Assembly: GCA_025452255.1 (NCBI GenBank)
Contig: CP104974.1
Coordinates: 186,001-250,000 of the forward strand
Direction: 5' to 3'
Source of the DNA: Devosia sp. A8/3-2
Lineage (GTDB): Bacteria > Pseudomonadota > Alphaproteobacteria > Rhizobiales > Devosiaceae
Length of the DNA: 64,000 nucleotides
The stretch's first letter is position 1; each line of letters opens with the position of its first letter. The notes below the pieces were generated by a model. The model was not told where the DNA came from, did not search any database, and was given only the letters and a program-made list of their open reading frames with translations. Made by a program: the position numbers and the translations under genes. Shown one piece after another: positions 21,803-31,659 of this stretch.

Positions 21803-22570
21803 ATGAAACTCTTGAACGTGCTGATCGCCGCCGGCTTGCTGGTCACCGCCACTCCGGCATTCGCGCAATCGGCACTCGACGCCATCAAGCAGGCGGGTGT
21901 GTTGCGCATCGGCACCGAAGGCACCTATGCGCCCTTTACCTTCCACGATGCCAGCAGGGCCCCGGTGGGTTTCGATGTGGAAATCGGCCGCGCTATCGCC
22001 GAGCAGATCGGGGTCAAGCCCGAATCTGTCGAAGGCCCATGGGATGGCCTGATCGCCGGCGTCGACGCCAACCGCTACGACGTCGTCATCAACCGAGTCG
22101 GCATCAATGCGGAGCGCCGAGCCAAGTATGATTTCTCCGAGCCCTATATCGCCTCCAAGGCGGCGCTGGTGGTGCGCGGTGACAATACCGAGATCACCAG
22201 CTTTGAAAGCCTTGCGGGCAAGAACGCAGCCCAGTCGCTGACCAGCAATTTCGGCAAGCTGGCCGAGCAATATGGCGCCACCCCGGTGGGCACTGAAGGG
22301 TTCGACCAATCCATTGCGCTGGTCATTCAGGGCCGCGCCGACGCCACCATCAATGACAGCTTGTCGTTCTTCGACTTCAAGAAGCAGCAGCCCGATGCCA
22401 ATGTGAAGGTGGTGGCCACTGCGGCCGACGCCGACTTCTCCGGCGTGCTGCTGGCCAAGGGCAAGCCCGAATTGCTGGCCACGATCAATGAGGCACTGGC
22501 CACGATCAAGGCCGATGGCACCTATGCCGAAATTTCCCAGAAGTATTTTGGCGAAGACGTCTCGCAGTAA
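21803..22570 (+). CDS. Amino-acid ABC transporter substrate-binding protein
   Basis: 255 residues, frame-intact. Signal peptide ending ATPAFAQ (about residue 22), then SBP_bac_3 landmarks VLRIGTEGTYAPFTFHD, VGFDVEIGRAIAEQIG, WDGLIAGVDANRYDVVIN, KYDFSEPYI and DSLSFFDF. Closest in feel to cystine/polar amino-acid receptors. AAGGAG at 21790-21795 is a good ribosome binding site. Permease and ATPase follow after a hairpin terminator. Confidence 0.9.
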   Translation: MKLLNVLIAAGLLVTATPAFAQSALDAIKQAGVLRIGTEGTYAPFTFHDASRAPVGFDVEIGRAIAEQIGVKPESVEGPWDGLIAGVDANRYDVVINRVGINAERRAKYDFSEPYIASKAALVVRGDNTEITSFESLAGKNAAQSLTSNFGKLAEQYGATPVGTEGFDQSIALVIQGRADATINDSLSFFDFKKQQPDANVKVVATAADADFSGVLLAKGKPELLATINEALATIKADGTYAEISQKYFGEDVSQ

Positions 22571-22595
22571 GCGCCTGAACGCGTAGTATCCCGAG

Positions 22596-22625
22596 GGACC
22601 GGCCGATGATCGGCCGGTCCTTCTT
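22596..22625 (+). terminator. Terminator-like hairpin inside the amino-acid importer operon
   Basis: GGACCGGCCGAT (22596-22607) pairs with ATCGGCCGGTCC (22609-22620), followed by TTCTT. It sits between the binding-protein stop and the permease start. Partial termination here would make receptor transcripts exceed those of the membrane subunits. Confidence 0.65.
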
Positions 22626-22643
22626 CATGATGGAATTCGCGTG

Positions 22644-23324
22644 ATGCCGCCCCGGCTTTCCTTGATGACCGATGCGCTGCCCTCCCTGCTGTGGGCATGC
22701 CTGCTGTTCACGGTGCCGCTGACGCTCTTGTCCTTTGCGCTGGGATTGGCCGTGGGCTTCCTCGCCGCCGTCACACGGCTCTTCGCGCCCCGGCCGCTCG
22801 TGGCGCTGGTTCGCTTCTATGTGTGGATCATCCGGGGCACGCCGCTGCTGGTGCAATTGTTCCTGATCTTTTATGGCCTGCCCAGTGTCGGCATCGTGCT
22901 CGATGCCTTCCCGGCGGCGCTGATCGGCTTCACCCTCAATGTGGGCGCCTATACTTCGGAAATCATCCGTGCCGTGCTGCTCGCCGTGCCCAAGGGGCAA
23001 TGGGAGGCCGCCTATTCCATCGGCATGACTCGGCCGCAGGCCATGCGCCGCACCATCCTACCCCGAGCTACGCGGATCGCCGTGCCGCCGCTGTCCAATA
23101 CTTTCATCTCGCTGGTCAAGGATACCTCGCTGGCCGCCGCGATCACTGCGCCTGAACTGTTCCGCGCCGGGCAACGTATTGTCGCCACCACCTATGAGCC
23201 GCTGATCCTTTATGTCGAAGTGGCGCTGATCTATCTGGTGGTGAGCTCGGCGCTGTCGAGCCTGCAGGGACGCCTCGAGCAGCGGTTTTCGCGCTATGGC
23301 GGCTCCATCGAGGCTGCGTCATGA
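22644..23324 (+). CDS. Amino-acid ABC transporter permease
   Basis: About 226 residues, frame-intact, with the HisM/GlnP-family landmarks FYVWIIRGTPLLVQLFLIFYGLP, NVGAYTSEIIRAVLLAVPKGQWEAAYSIGMT (EAA loop) and SLVKDTSLAAAI. I use ATG 22644; GTG 22641 directly before it and ATG 22665 are alternatives. The stop overlaps the ATPase start by ATGA. Confidence 0.9.
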   Translation: MPPRLSLMTDALPSLLWACLLFTVPLTLLSFALGLAVGFLAAVTRLFAPRPLVALVRFYVWIIRGTPLLVQLFLIFYGLPSVGIVLDAFPAALIGFTLNVGAYTSEIIRAVLLAVPKGQWEAAYSIGMTRPQAMRRTILPRATRIAVPPLSNTFISLVKDTSLAAAITAPELFRAGQRIVATTYEPLILYVEVALIYLVVSSALSSLQGRLEQRFSRYGGSIEAAS

Positions 23325-24088
23325 TTGCGCTGAGCGACATCCACAAGAGCTTTGGCGACAATCACGTGCTCAAGGGCGTCAGCATCGCCGTGCCCGAGGG
23401 CGGCGTTACTGCCCTGATCGGCGCCTCGGGCAGCGGCAAGAGCACACTGCTGCGCTGCGTCAACCTGCTGGAAATGCCGCAATCGGGCGAGGTCCGCATC
23501 GACGACGCCAGAATTCGTTTTGCATCCGGCAGCAAGATCGGCCACGACGCCATCCCGGCGCTGCGGCGCAAAACGGGCATGGTGTTCCAGAATTTCCAGC
23601 TGTTCCCTCACCTCACGGCGTTGGAAAACGTCATGGAAGGCCTGCTGGTGGTGCTTAAATGGCCGCGCGAGCAGGCGCGCAGCCGGGCGCTCGAACTGCT
23701 CGAGAAGGTGGGCATGACCGCCAAGGCCGATGCCCGGCCATCCAGCCTGTCCGGCGGCCAGCAGCAACGCGTCGCCATCGCGCGGGCCCTCGCCCCCGCG
23801 CCCAAGGTGCTGCTCTGCGACGAGCCCACCTCGGCGCTCGACCCGCAGCTTGCCGGCGAAGTCGTGGAAGTTCTCGCCCAGCTCGCCCGCGAGGGCACGA
23901 CCATGCTGATGGCCACCCACGACCTGCGCTCGGCAGCAACCATTGCCAGCAATGTGGTGTTTCTCGAAAGCGGGGAAGTCGTGGAGGCAGGCCTCGCCAA
24001 AGCGGTGTTCGGCAAGCCCGGGGACGAGCGGACCAAGCGCTTCATCTCGACACTAACCGCACAACATCCCGAATTCGGCGGCAATTAG
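23321..24088 (+). CDS. Amino-acid ABC transporter ATP-binding protein
   Basis: 255 residues, frame-intact. Walker A GASGSGKST, Q-loop MVFQNFQLFPHLTALENV, signature LSGGQQQRVAIARALA, Walker B VLLCDEPTSALDPQL and H-loop MATHDLRSA are all present, typical of the GlnQ/HisP class. Completes a receptor-permease-ATPase importer for a polar amino acid. Confidence 0.92.
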   Translation: MIALSDIHKSFGDNHVLKGVSIAVPEGGVTALIGASGSGKSTLLRCVNLLEMPQSGEVRIDDARIRFASGSKIGHDAIPALRRKTGMVFQNFQLFPHLTALENVMEGLLVVLKWPREQARSRALELLEKVGMTAKADARPSSLSGGQQQRVAIARALAPAPKVLLCDEPTSALDPQLAGEVVEVLAQLAREGTTMLMATHDLRSAATIASNVVFLESGEVVEAGLAKAVFGKPGDERTKRFISTLTAQHPEFGGN

Positions 24089-24136
24089 CCGAGGGGCCCG
24101 AAGGCCGCCAAAGTCGGAAAATTGTCAGTGAGAAAG

Positions 24137-24215
24137 TGGCGCGCCCTAAGAGATTCTGAACTCCTGACCCCCAGATTCTGTAGTCTGGTGCTCTATCCAG
24201 CTGAGCTAAGGGCGC
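24137..24215 (-). tRNA. tRNA-Arg (anticodon ACG), with two extra bases
   Basis: Acceptor stem GCGCCCT/AGGGCGC with encoded CCA, D-arm GCTCAGCTGGATAGAGC, anticodon stem CCAGA/TCTGG and T-stem AGGAG/CTCTT are all intact. The anticodon loop reads CTACAGAA (8 bases) and the T-loop TTCAGAAT (8 bases); removing one A from each gives the normal loops CTACGAA (anticodon ACG) and TTCGAAT. The extra bases are at plus-strand positions 24179 and 24157 and match the TCG-to-TCTG signature seen in protein genes. Length is 79 instead of 77. Confidence 0.9.
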
Positions 24216-24350
24216 GCAGGCCGTTTTGGTAACGGCAGCTATCAGCGAAGCGGCCCGGAGGCGGCTTCCTGCTGAAGCGAGCGAACCCATACATGGCTGC
24301 TTTGGCGTTGGCAAGCGGGCGGTTGGCAGAATTTGCCCAGACTGTGGAAA

Positions 24351-25778
24351 TCAGTCTGTACGCAAGGCCGCGGGCAGCACGATATCGAAGCGCGTGCCCC
24401 GGGGCTGATCGACAAAGATCAGCCTTCCGCCATGGGCCTCGGTGATTTCGCGCGCAATGGCCAGCCCCAGCCCGGTGCCGCCGGCGCGGGCCGAGCCTTC
24501 AAAAGCGACGAAGAGATTGTCGCGCGCCTGGGGCGGCAGGCCCGGACCATTGTCGCTGACCGAGATGGTGGTTTGCTCGGCGCTCGTTTCTGACCGCAAC
24601 GGTGACCTCGGGTGTTGCAATGGCTGCATTGGCGGCTTCCAGCGCCTCGCGAGCATTCTTGAGCAGGTTGAGCAGCACGCGGGCGAGCTGGCCGGCATCG
24701 GCATTGAGCACCAGATCGTCCGGCACGCCATTGATGAAGCCGATATGGGGATGGCCCACCAGCCTTGCGTCGAAGGCCGCGTCTTCAACCAGCGCCTTGA
24801 CGCCGGTGGGCGCCATGACCGGTGGCGAGGCCATTTCGCGGCCATAGTCGAGCACCGATTGGGCAAAGCCGATGGCTTTATCGAGCGTGGTCACGAGACG
24901 CGGGGCGAGCCGCTGCACTTTGGGATCGTCAAGCGTTGCCACCTGATCGGACAGCAATTGTGCCGAGGTCAGGGTATTGCGCAGATCGTGGTTGATCTTG
25001 GCGACGGCCGTGCCCAGATCGGCCAGTGGCGGCGCTGGCGCAGCATGGAAAAGATATCGCTTTCCATGGCCGCCAATTCCCGCTCGACCACCCTGATCTC
25101 GTCGCGCCGGTTGGAGGGCACGATGATCAGACTGGCGTTTTCCGGGGCCTGCCGGTAGGCCAGCATATTCTGGGTGAGGCGCAACACCGGATCGATGAAG
25201 AGCCGGCTGACCAAGAGATAGAGCGTGACGGCGGTCAGCGCGGCGATGACCAGCGAGACCAGCACGATATTGCGCGAATATTCGAGCATGTCCTGCCGCA
25301 GCGGCCGTTCGGGCATCAGCAGTTCGACTCGGCTTTCATCGAGATTGCCCTCCCCCACAATGCGCAGTGTGCGGCCGAGTCCGGCAAAGAGCGTGTCGAG
25401 CGCGCCCATGGTCAGGGTCATGATATCGCGCTGGCGCATATCGGCGGTGGTGACGACGTCGGGGGTGACGGGATTGGCCAGCTCGATCAACTGGCTCTGC
25501 CCCTCGCGGCGATAGACAATGGCATTGGCGCCGGCCGAGGTGAGGAGGCGATCCGTGAGGCCGCGCGGCAGGGCCATGACATCGGGCACGGCATCGAGCA
25601 CGCGGGCAGCGACGACACCGACGCGCAGGCGATCATCGAGCCAGCTGGCGCGAAAATTGGCGAGCGAAGGCAGATAAACAATCACCTCGACCGCCAATAT
25701 CACCACGATGATGGTGGCGATGAGCTTGATCGAGAGGCCGGAGAACCGGCGGGGCTTGAGACTGCGTTCGGCTGTCAT
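24351..25778 (-). CDS. Sensor histidine kinase (orphan)
   Basis: About 475 residues. N-terminal membrane helix (LIATIIVVILAVEVIVYL), a periplasmic sensor region of about 130 residues, a second helix (IVLVSLVIAALTAVTLYLLV), a HAMP-like linker, H-box KINHDLRNTLTSAQLLS with the phospho-accepting His, N-box LLNLLKNAREALEA, and ATP-binding boxes DNGPGLP and GTGLGLAIAREITEAHGG. Breaks near 25030 (G lost) and at 24591 (TTCTG for TTCG, giving VAVETSAEQTTISV). No response regulator is adjacent. Confidence 0.87.
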
Positions 25779-25831
25779 TGCAAACCATTATAGGCAAGGA
25801 CGGGTGGGCTGTAACCCCCGGCTGGGGCTGC

Positions 25832-27262
25832 TCAACCCAGCAATTTGCGCAGGGCCCCACTGCGTTTTTCCCTGAGCGCCCTTCTGGCGGGTGGCGAGGA
25901 AGGCTTCGCCCAGCTGGGTCAGAACCGCGGCAAGGCTGGGATGGGGCAGCACCAATTCGGCCGGGGCGCTTACCGGCATGGCTCGCTCCATAGCTAAAGC
26001 CAGCATGGCGATGACTTCGCCTGCGCCCGGCCCGATAATGGAGGCGCCCAAAATCTTGCCATTGCGGCTGGCGATCAGCTTGGCCGCGCCATGGGCTCGG
26101 CCCAGAGCCCGCGCCATATCGTTTTCGGCAAAGCTGGCGCGCAGCACCAAGGTGCCCTCCGGCAGCGGCCGCTCGCCTTCAACAAGGCCGATAGAAGCCA
26201 GACCCGGCTCGGTCTGGATAAAGCTGGGAATGGATTTGCCGTCGAGCCGGCTCGCGCCAGAGCCAAACAGGCGATCGATGATGATGGCGCCGTAGCGCAG
26301 GGCGGCATGGGGCTGGTTTTGTCCCGCCGCGCCGCCGACGGCGCTGATGCGGGTATTGGTGGTTCTGCCCATCCGGGTTGAGCTGGAGAAAGGCGGGCCG
26401 CGCCTTGTCGAAGCGCTTTGGCCCGGTCGAGCCCCAGTCCTGCCAGATCGGGCAAGCGGCCCATGGCGACCAGCACATGGGAGGCGTCAAGGCTATGTGT
26501 GCTGCCATCGGCATGGGTGACGTCGATGCCGGTGCCTTGCCGGCGCGGCAGAATCGCTGAGACCATGGCGCCTTCGGCGATCTCGAGGCCTTCTCGGACC
26601 AGCTGGCGCAGCAGGACGGCGACCTGCTCGCGGTCGAAGCCGGGCAGAATTTCGCCCTGCGGCACCAAAGTCACCGTGGCGCCGAGTCGGTGATAGGCTT
26701 GTGCCAATTCGATTGCGCTGGAATCGCCCCCGATCACCACCAGATGGCTGAGCTTGCGATTGTTACCGGCAATGGTATCAGGCGTGAAATAGGCGATCTC
26801 ATCGAGCCCGGGAATCGGTGGCAGGATGGGCTTGGCGCCGGTGGTCACAATGATATGGCGGGGGCGAAGGGTCGCATCACCGATCTTGAGCGTCTGCCGG
26901 CCGGTGAAGACGGGCTGGCCCGTGCGATAATCGATACCGAGGGCTATTAGCCGCTCGCTAGCGTCGCGTGGAGCGGTGCTGGCGGCCAAGGCCTTGGCAT
27001 GTTCGCCAATGGCTTTGAAATTGGGCTTGGGTTCGGCATGTGCGAGGCCCAGCGCTCCCGCGGTCCGCATATCCTGGGCCCGCGCGGCGCTTGCTGCGAA
27101 AGTGGCGGCGACCGAGCGCCCCTGTGCGGGATCGCCCGGCTCTTCGGCGCCGCGATCGACCAGCAGGACGCTGGCGCCCAGCCGCTTGGCCTGCAGGGCA
27201 AGGGCGATGCCGAGCGCCCCGGCACCAATGATGCAGATGTCAGGATTTTGGAGGTCTGCCAT
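25832..27262 (-). CDS. FAD/NAD-dependent oxidoreductase lacking redox cysteines
   Basis: Has the fold of the dihydrolipoamide dehydrogenase/mercuric reductase family: FAD motif IIGAGALGIALALQAKRLGASVLLVD, NAD motif LVVIGGDSSAIELAQAYHRLGATVTLV, SHVLVAMGRLPDL, and a C-terminal dimerisation domain (LRASFAENDMARAL, GASIIGPGAGEVI). The usual CxxxxC active-site pair is absent; that stretch reads GDPAQGRSVAATF. Breaks near 26419 (A-run), at 26366 and 25885 (both TTCTG for TTCG); the last moves the stop to 25832 and gives a basic tail ending ALRKLLG. The histidine kinase starts 54 bases downstream. Confidence 0.78.
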
Positions 27263-27503
27263 AGACTGCCGGGCAAAAGAAATTCGTTGCAGACTTATGC
27301 GGCGATCCGGCTACGAAGACAACCGGGCGGAAGCGAACACGAAAGCGCGGATAGCATTGACTTGGCGCGTTGACTTGGCCCCAGCTTTTCCCTATAGACC
27401 CCACCAACCCGCACCGTCGGCGCTCGGCGCATGATGTGTGTCCGATATTCTTGCGAAAGCAACGACCAAACAAGAGGAACCGTGCCCTGCGCGGTCTGAT
27501 GTC

Positions 27504-27638
27504 ATGAAGCGTACATACCAGCCCTCCAAGCTCGTGCGTGCCCGTCGTCACGGTTTCCGTGCGCGTATGGCCACCAAGGACGGCCGTATCATCCTGAATC
27601 GCCGCCGCCGGGACGGCTGCAAGAAGCTTTCGGCCTAA
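27504..27638 (+). CDS. rpmH: 50S ribosomal protein L34
   Basis: 44 residues, complete and intact: [20 protein letters not shown], ending [13 protein letters not shown]. Component of the large ribosomal subunit. Followed by rnpA and yidC, the standard alphaproteobacterial order. Confidence 0.98.
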   Translation: MKRTYQPSKLVRARRHGFRARMATKDGRIILNRRRRDGCKKLSA

Positions 27639-27652
27639 GGCGCTCTGGCCGG

Positions 27653-28061
27653 ATGACGGCCATGGAGCAGCCGACAGGCGCCCTGCGCCGGCTGACCAAG
27701 CGAAGCCAATTTCAACGGGCCGCCTGGGGCAATCGCGCCGGGCGTTCTGCGTTTGGGTTGCAGGCTATCGCAACCGACGCCCCCGAGCCGGGCATTGGTT
27801 TTACCGTCACCAAGAAGACGGGCAATTCTCCCCAGCGAAATCGCATAAAACGACGCCTTCAGCGCGGCTGTGACAGCATGCGCGCGTGACTTTGTGCCCG
27901 GCCATGACTATGTCCTGCTCAGGCGCACCGAGGCGCTGAGTGAACCCTTTGCCAAGCTGGTTGCCGATCTGGGCGCCTTGATCGTGCGTGTGCACGAACC
28001 CAGATCGAGTGAACAGCGCCATTCTCCCGGCCGCGGCGGCCCACGGAAACCGAGACAATGA
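27653..28061 (+). CDS. rnpA: Ribonuclease P protein component
   Basis: Protein subunit of RNase P, which matures tRNA 5' ends. Landmarks: LTKRSQFQRA, IGFTVTKKTGNSPQRNRIKRRLR (the RNR RNA-binding signature) and DYVLLRRTEALSEPFAKLVADL. About 136 residues. The break at 27861 (CTTCAGCG where CTTCGCG restores frame) lies within the RNR region. ATG 27653 or 27662 may be the start. The stop overlaps the yidC start. Confidence 0.93.
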
Positions 28062-29889
28062 CTGACAATCGCAACATAATCCCGGCCATCGTGCTCAGCA
28101 TGATCGTGCTGTTTGGCTGGCAATTCTTCGTTGCCAAGCCGCAACTGGACCGTGCCCAGCAGGCCCAGGAAATGGCCGCCCAGCAAGCCGAGCAGGATGC
28201 TGCCCTTGCCACTCCGACCACGACAGCCAATGGCGCCGTCGTGCCGGCCGCCACGGGCGCACCGACCTATACCGATCGCGCCACGGCCATTGCCGCCACC
28301 CAGCGCATCCAGATCAACACCGCTGACCTTGAAGGCTCGATCAACCTGACCGGCGCACGGCTCTGATGATCTCGAACTCAAGCTTTATCGCGAAACGGTG
28401 GATCTAGAATCCCCGATCATCACGCTGTTGACCCCGGCCGGGGTTGAGCATGCCTATTACATCGAACAGGGCTGGATTCCGGCCAATTCGGCCAATGTCG
28501 CGGTGCCGGACAATAATTCGGTGTGGACGCTGGATGGCGCCAATAGCACGCTGAGCAGAAGCCACTCCGGTTACCCTCAAATTCGACAATGGCGCGGGTC
28601 TTATTTTCCGCCGCACCTTTGCGGTCGATGCGCATTACCTCTTCACCGTCACCCAGAGCGTGCAGAATACCGGCGCAGGTGATGTGGCGCTGTTCCCCTA
28701 TGCCCGCGTTGTCCGCCACGACACGCCCAAGGTGCAGAATTTCTTCATCCAGCATGAAGGCCCCACCGGCGTTCTGGGCTCCAACAATCTGGTCACCCGC
28801 AAATATTCCGACATGCAGAAAGATCAGATGATCGATCTGCCGGCGACCTCGGGCTGGCTCGGCTTTACCGACAAATATTGGGCGACCGCCGTTCTGGCCA
28901 AGCCCGGCGCGCCGCTCAATGCTCGCTTCTCTCGGTCCAACCCGACCGGCACGCGTGATGTGTACCAATCGAGCTATGTGGAGACGACGCCGATCGTCGT
29001 TGCCGCTGGCGCGACCGTGACCAATGAGAGCTACATCTTTGCCGGCGCCAAGGAAGAAGCCGTTCTTTCGGGCTATCAGCAGCAATATGGCTTTGACCGT
29101 ATCGATCTGATGATCGACTGGGGCTGGTTCCACTTCCTGACTCGGCCGATGTTCAAGCTCTTGACCTTCCTCAACGGCATTATCGGCAATTTTGGCCTCG
29201 CCATTCTGGCCGTGACCATCATCATCAAGGCGATCTTCTTCCCGCTCGCCAGCCGCTCCTATGCCTCGATGGCCGCCATGCGCCGCGTGCAGCCGGAGAT
29301 GAAGTCGATCCGAGAGCGGTTCAAGGAAGACCGGCCGGCCCAGCAACAGGCGATGATGGAGCTTTACCGCAAGGAAAAGATCAATCCGCTCTCGGGCTGC
29401 TGGCCCATCCTGATCCAGATCCCGGTGTTCTTCTCGCTCTACACCGTTATCTTTATCAGCCTTGAAATGCGCCATGCGCCGTTCTTCGGCTGGATCCGGG
29501 ATCTGGCGGCACCCGATCCGACCAATATTTTCACCCTGTTCGGCCTGATCCCGTGGGACCCCACCGTCATGCCGATCGTTGGCAGCTTCCTGCATCTGGG
29601 CATCTGGCCGGTGATCATGGGCATTACCATGTGGGTGCAGATGAAGCTCAATCCGCCGCCGCCCGATCCGACCCGAGCGATGATCTTCAACTGGATGCCG
29701 GTGATCTTCACCTTCATGCTGGGCACGTTCCCCGCGGGTCTGGTAATCTACTGGGCACGGAACAATACCCTGTCGGTCACCCAGCAGTGGTTCATCATGA
29801 AGCGCCATGGCGCCGAAGTTAATCTGTTCGGCAATATCCTGGACAGCTTCAAGCGCAAGCCCAAGCCGGCCGAGACGACCAAGTCCTGA
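28058..29889 (+). CDS. yidC: Membrane protein insertase YidC
   Basis: Inserts and folds inner-membrane proteins, alone or with SecYEG. N-terminal anchor [18 protein letters not shown], a large periplasmic domain (residues about 60-350, with [21 protein letters not shown]), then the insertase core ([64 protein letters not shown]). About 609 residues. Breaks at 28364 (CTCTG for CTCG) and 28557 (CAGAA for CGAA). Confidence 0.96.
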
Positions 29890-29914
29890 TCGTCAGCAGA
29901 GCCAATCCATGCTA

Positions 29915-29949
29915 CTGCCCGCCGGAAGCCTCCGGCGGGCAGTGTTTTT
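29915..29949 (+). terminator. Rho-independent terminator after yidC
   Basis: CTGCCCGCCGGA (29915-29926) and TCCGGCGGGCAG (29931-29942) form a perfect 12-bp stem with a 4-base loop, followed by TGTTTTT. It separates yidC from engB, so engB may need its own promoter or read-through. Confidence 0.85.
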
Positions 29950-29962
29950 GAGTGAGACCGAA

Positions 29963-30606
29963 ATGAGCGAAATCGACTATTCGCCCGATATGATCGAACG
30001 TGGCCGGCTGATGTTCGCGCGGCCGTTCCTGTTCACCAAGGGCTGCGTGCGCATTGCCGACCTGCCCCCGATGGACCGAGTCGAGATCGCCTTTGCCGGC
30101 CGCTCCAATGTGGGCAAGTCGAGCCTGATCAATGCGCTGGTCGGCATGTCGGGCCTTGCCCGCACGTCCAACACGCCCGGCCGCACGCAGGAGCTCAATA
30201 TCTTTGAGAGCCAGAGCGAAAACCTGCGCATCGTGGACATGCCCGGCTACGGTTATGCCAAGGCCCCCGAAGACAAGGTGCGCACTGGACCAAGCTGATC
30301 CACCAATATCTCACCGGCCGCGCCACCCTGCGCCGGGTCTATGTGCTGGTCGATGGCCGGCATGGGCCCAAGGACAATGATCTGACGGTGATGAACGAGC
30401 TCGATGGCGCTGCCGTCAGCTATCAGGTGGTGCTGACCAAGGCCGACAAGCCGCTCAAGCCAGAGCTGGACAAGGTCATCGCCGCGACCAAAGCCGCCAT
30501 CGCCAAGCGCCCGGCGGCGCATCCGCACGTCATCCTGACCTCGAGCGTCAAGGGCGAGGGCCTGCGGGAGCTGCGGACGGAAATTGCGATGCTGCTCGAG
30601 AGCTGA
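29963..30606 (+). CDS. engB: Ribosome biogenesis GTPase EngB (YihA/YsxC)
   Basis: GTPase needed for 50S subunit assembly. G1 [18 protein letters not shown]2 region [10 protein letters not shown]3 [12 protein letters not shown]4 LTKADK and G5 TSSVKGEG are all present. About 215 residues. One break near 30286: GCACTGGACC is read where GCACCTGGACC gives [12 protein letters not shown]. Confidence 0.95.
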
Positions 30607-30626
30607 GGGGCGGGTTCACCCACGGT

Positions 30627-30725
30627 GTCATTCCGGCGCAGGCCGGAATCCAGGTCCGTGGCGATCCGCTGATATCCAGCGCCGGGATGGTCTGCAGCAT
30701 GGATTCCGGCCTGCGCCGGAATGAC
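30627..30725. repeat. Perfect 26-bp inverted repeat (REP/BIME-like)
   Basis: The 26 bases at 30627-30652 recur exactly as the reverse complement at 30700-30725, with a 47-base spacer. Each arm is itself a small palindrome (TTCCGGC/GCCGGAA around GCAG). It occupies the gap between engB and a convergent gene, the usual place for intergenic palindromic repeats in alphaproteobacteria. Confidence 0.8.
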
Positions 30726-30737
30726 CCGGTGGGTAAA

Positions 30738-31446
30738 TTACCGCCCCACGAAGAACTGCCCGATATATCCGGCCACATCGGCACTATCGGACGGCGTCGC
30801 CACTGAAGCCACCGCCTTGTCCACCGGGGCATCGGGCGCCTTGCCCTGCCGCAACTCGGCCGGGGCGATCGTATAATCGTCCAGAAATTCAGGATGCGGC
30901 TGAAAGCTCAGTGCCGCGCCATTGCGATAGGCCAGCCCCGCATTGGGGGTAAAATCGGACGCCAAGATCACCTCGGCGTCGCGCGGCGGCACGATCACCT
31001 GATCCTGATGTGAACACGCCACCGACAAAGCGGCCGGCGCCGCGCGCATGAAACCGGGCCTGCTGGTCACCTCATAGGTATGCCGCCCCAGTCCCCAGCC
31101 CTTGTCGGACTTACGCACATCCCCGCCCAGCGCATCGGCCATGATCTGGTGGCCAAAACAAATCCCCAGCATGGGCGTGCGCGCCTCATAGGCCCGCCGA
31201 ATGAAATCGCGCAGCGGATCAGAGCCGAGCAAAGTCATCATAAACCCCGGCCGCCGAGCCGGTGATGACGATGCCCTCTACCGGCCCCAGATCGGGAAAC
31301 GGCGCGCCATCGGACACCGCCACCACGTCCTGAGAAAAGCCCTGCCCGCTCTGATCGAACATGCGCTCGAACATCTTGGCATAGGGCCCGAACTGGCCGC
31401 GCAACGACGCTGGCACGTCGCCGGTCTGGATGATGGTGAGTTTCAT
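30738..31446 (-). CDS. Class I glutamine amidotransferase-like protein
   Basis: GATase-1 domain protein of about 236 residues: MKLTIIQTGDVPASLRGQFG at the start, GIVITGSAAGVYDD, nucleophile elbow LGICFGHQIMADALGG (catalytic Cys) and FQPHPEF (catalytic His). Such stand-alone proteins resemble GuaA-like or gamma-glutamyl hydrolase domains; the acceptor is unknown. One break at 31221 (CAGAG for CGAG), giving RLDPLRDFIRRAYEA. Start at ATG 31446. Confidence 0.83.
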
Positions 31447-31556
31447 AGGATTAGCCACCGGGGGAGTCTGCTTCCGGCATAGCGGAAAAGCGAGCGATGC
31501 CGCAACAGCGTTCGGCGCAATCCAGCCGCCCGCATGTTGCATCAATTTATCTCTGG

Positions 31557-31631
31557 GTCACTCCCATGAAAGCGGAAACCTCCGTTTCAATGGCCGAAGT
31601 AAACAGAGGTCCCCGCTTTCGCAGGGATGAC
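31557..31631. repeat. Imperfect inverted repeat, second palindrome family
   Basis: Arms at 31557-31587 and 31601-31631 are imperfect reverse complements, built around GAAAGCGG...GAGGT and CCCCGCTTTCGCAGGGATGAC. It lies between the amidotransferase and msrB genes and differs in sequence from the repeat at 30627. Confidence 0.65.
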
Positions 31632-31659
31632 ATAGTGTTTGATACTCGGCGCAGCGAAC

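Noticed and set aside
27263..27503. Possible replication origin next to rpmH
   Set aside because: No DnaA-box cluster (TTATCCACA-like) and no dnaA or dnaN gene; in alphaproteobacteria rpmH is often away from the origin.
28420..29808. Long antisense open frame (462 codons, minus strand) opposite yidC
   Set aside because: Translation is His/Asp/Arg-rich and featureless, while the other strand is unmistakably YidC.
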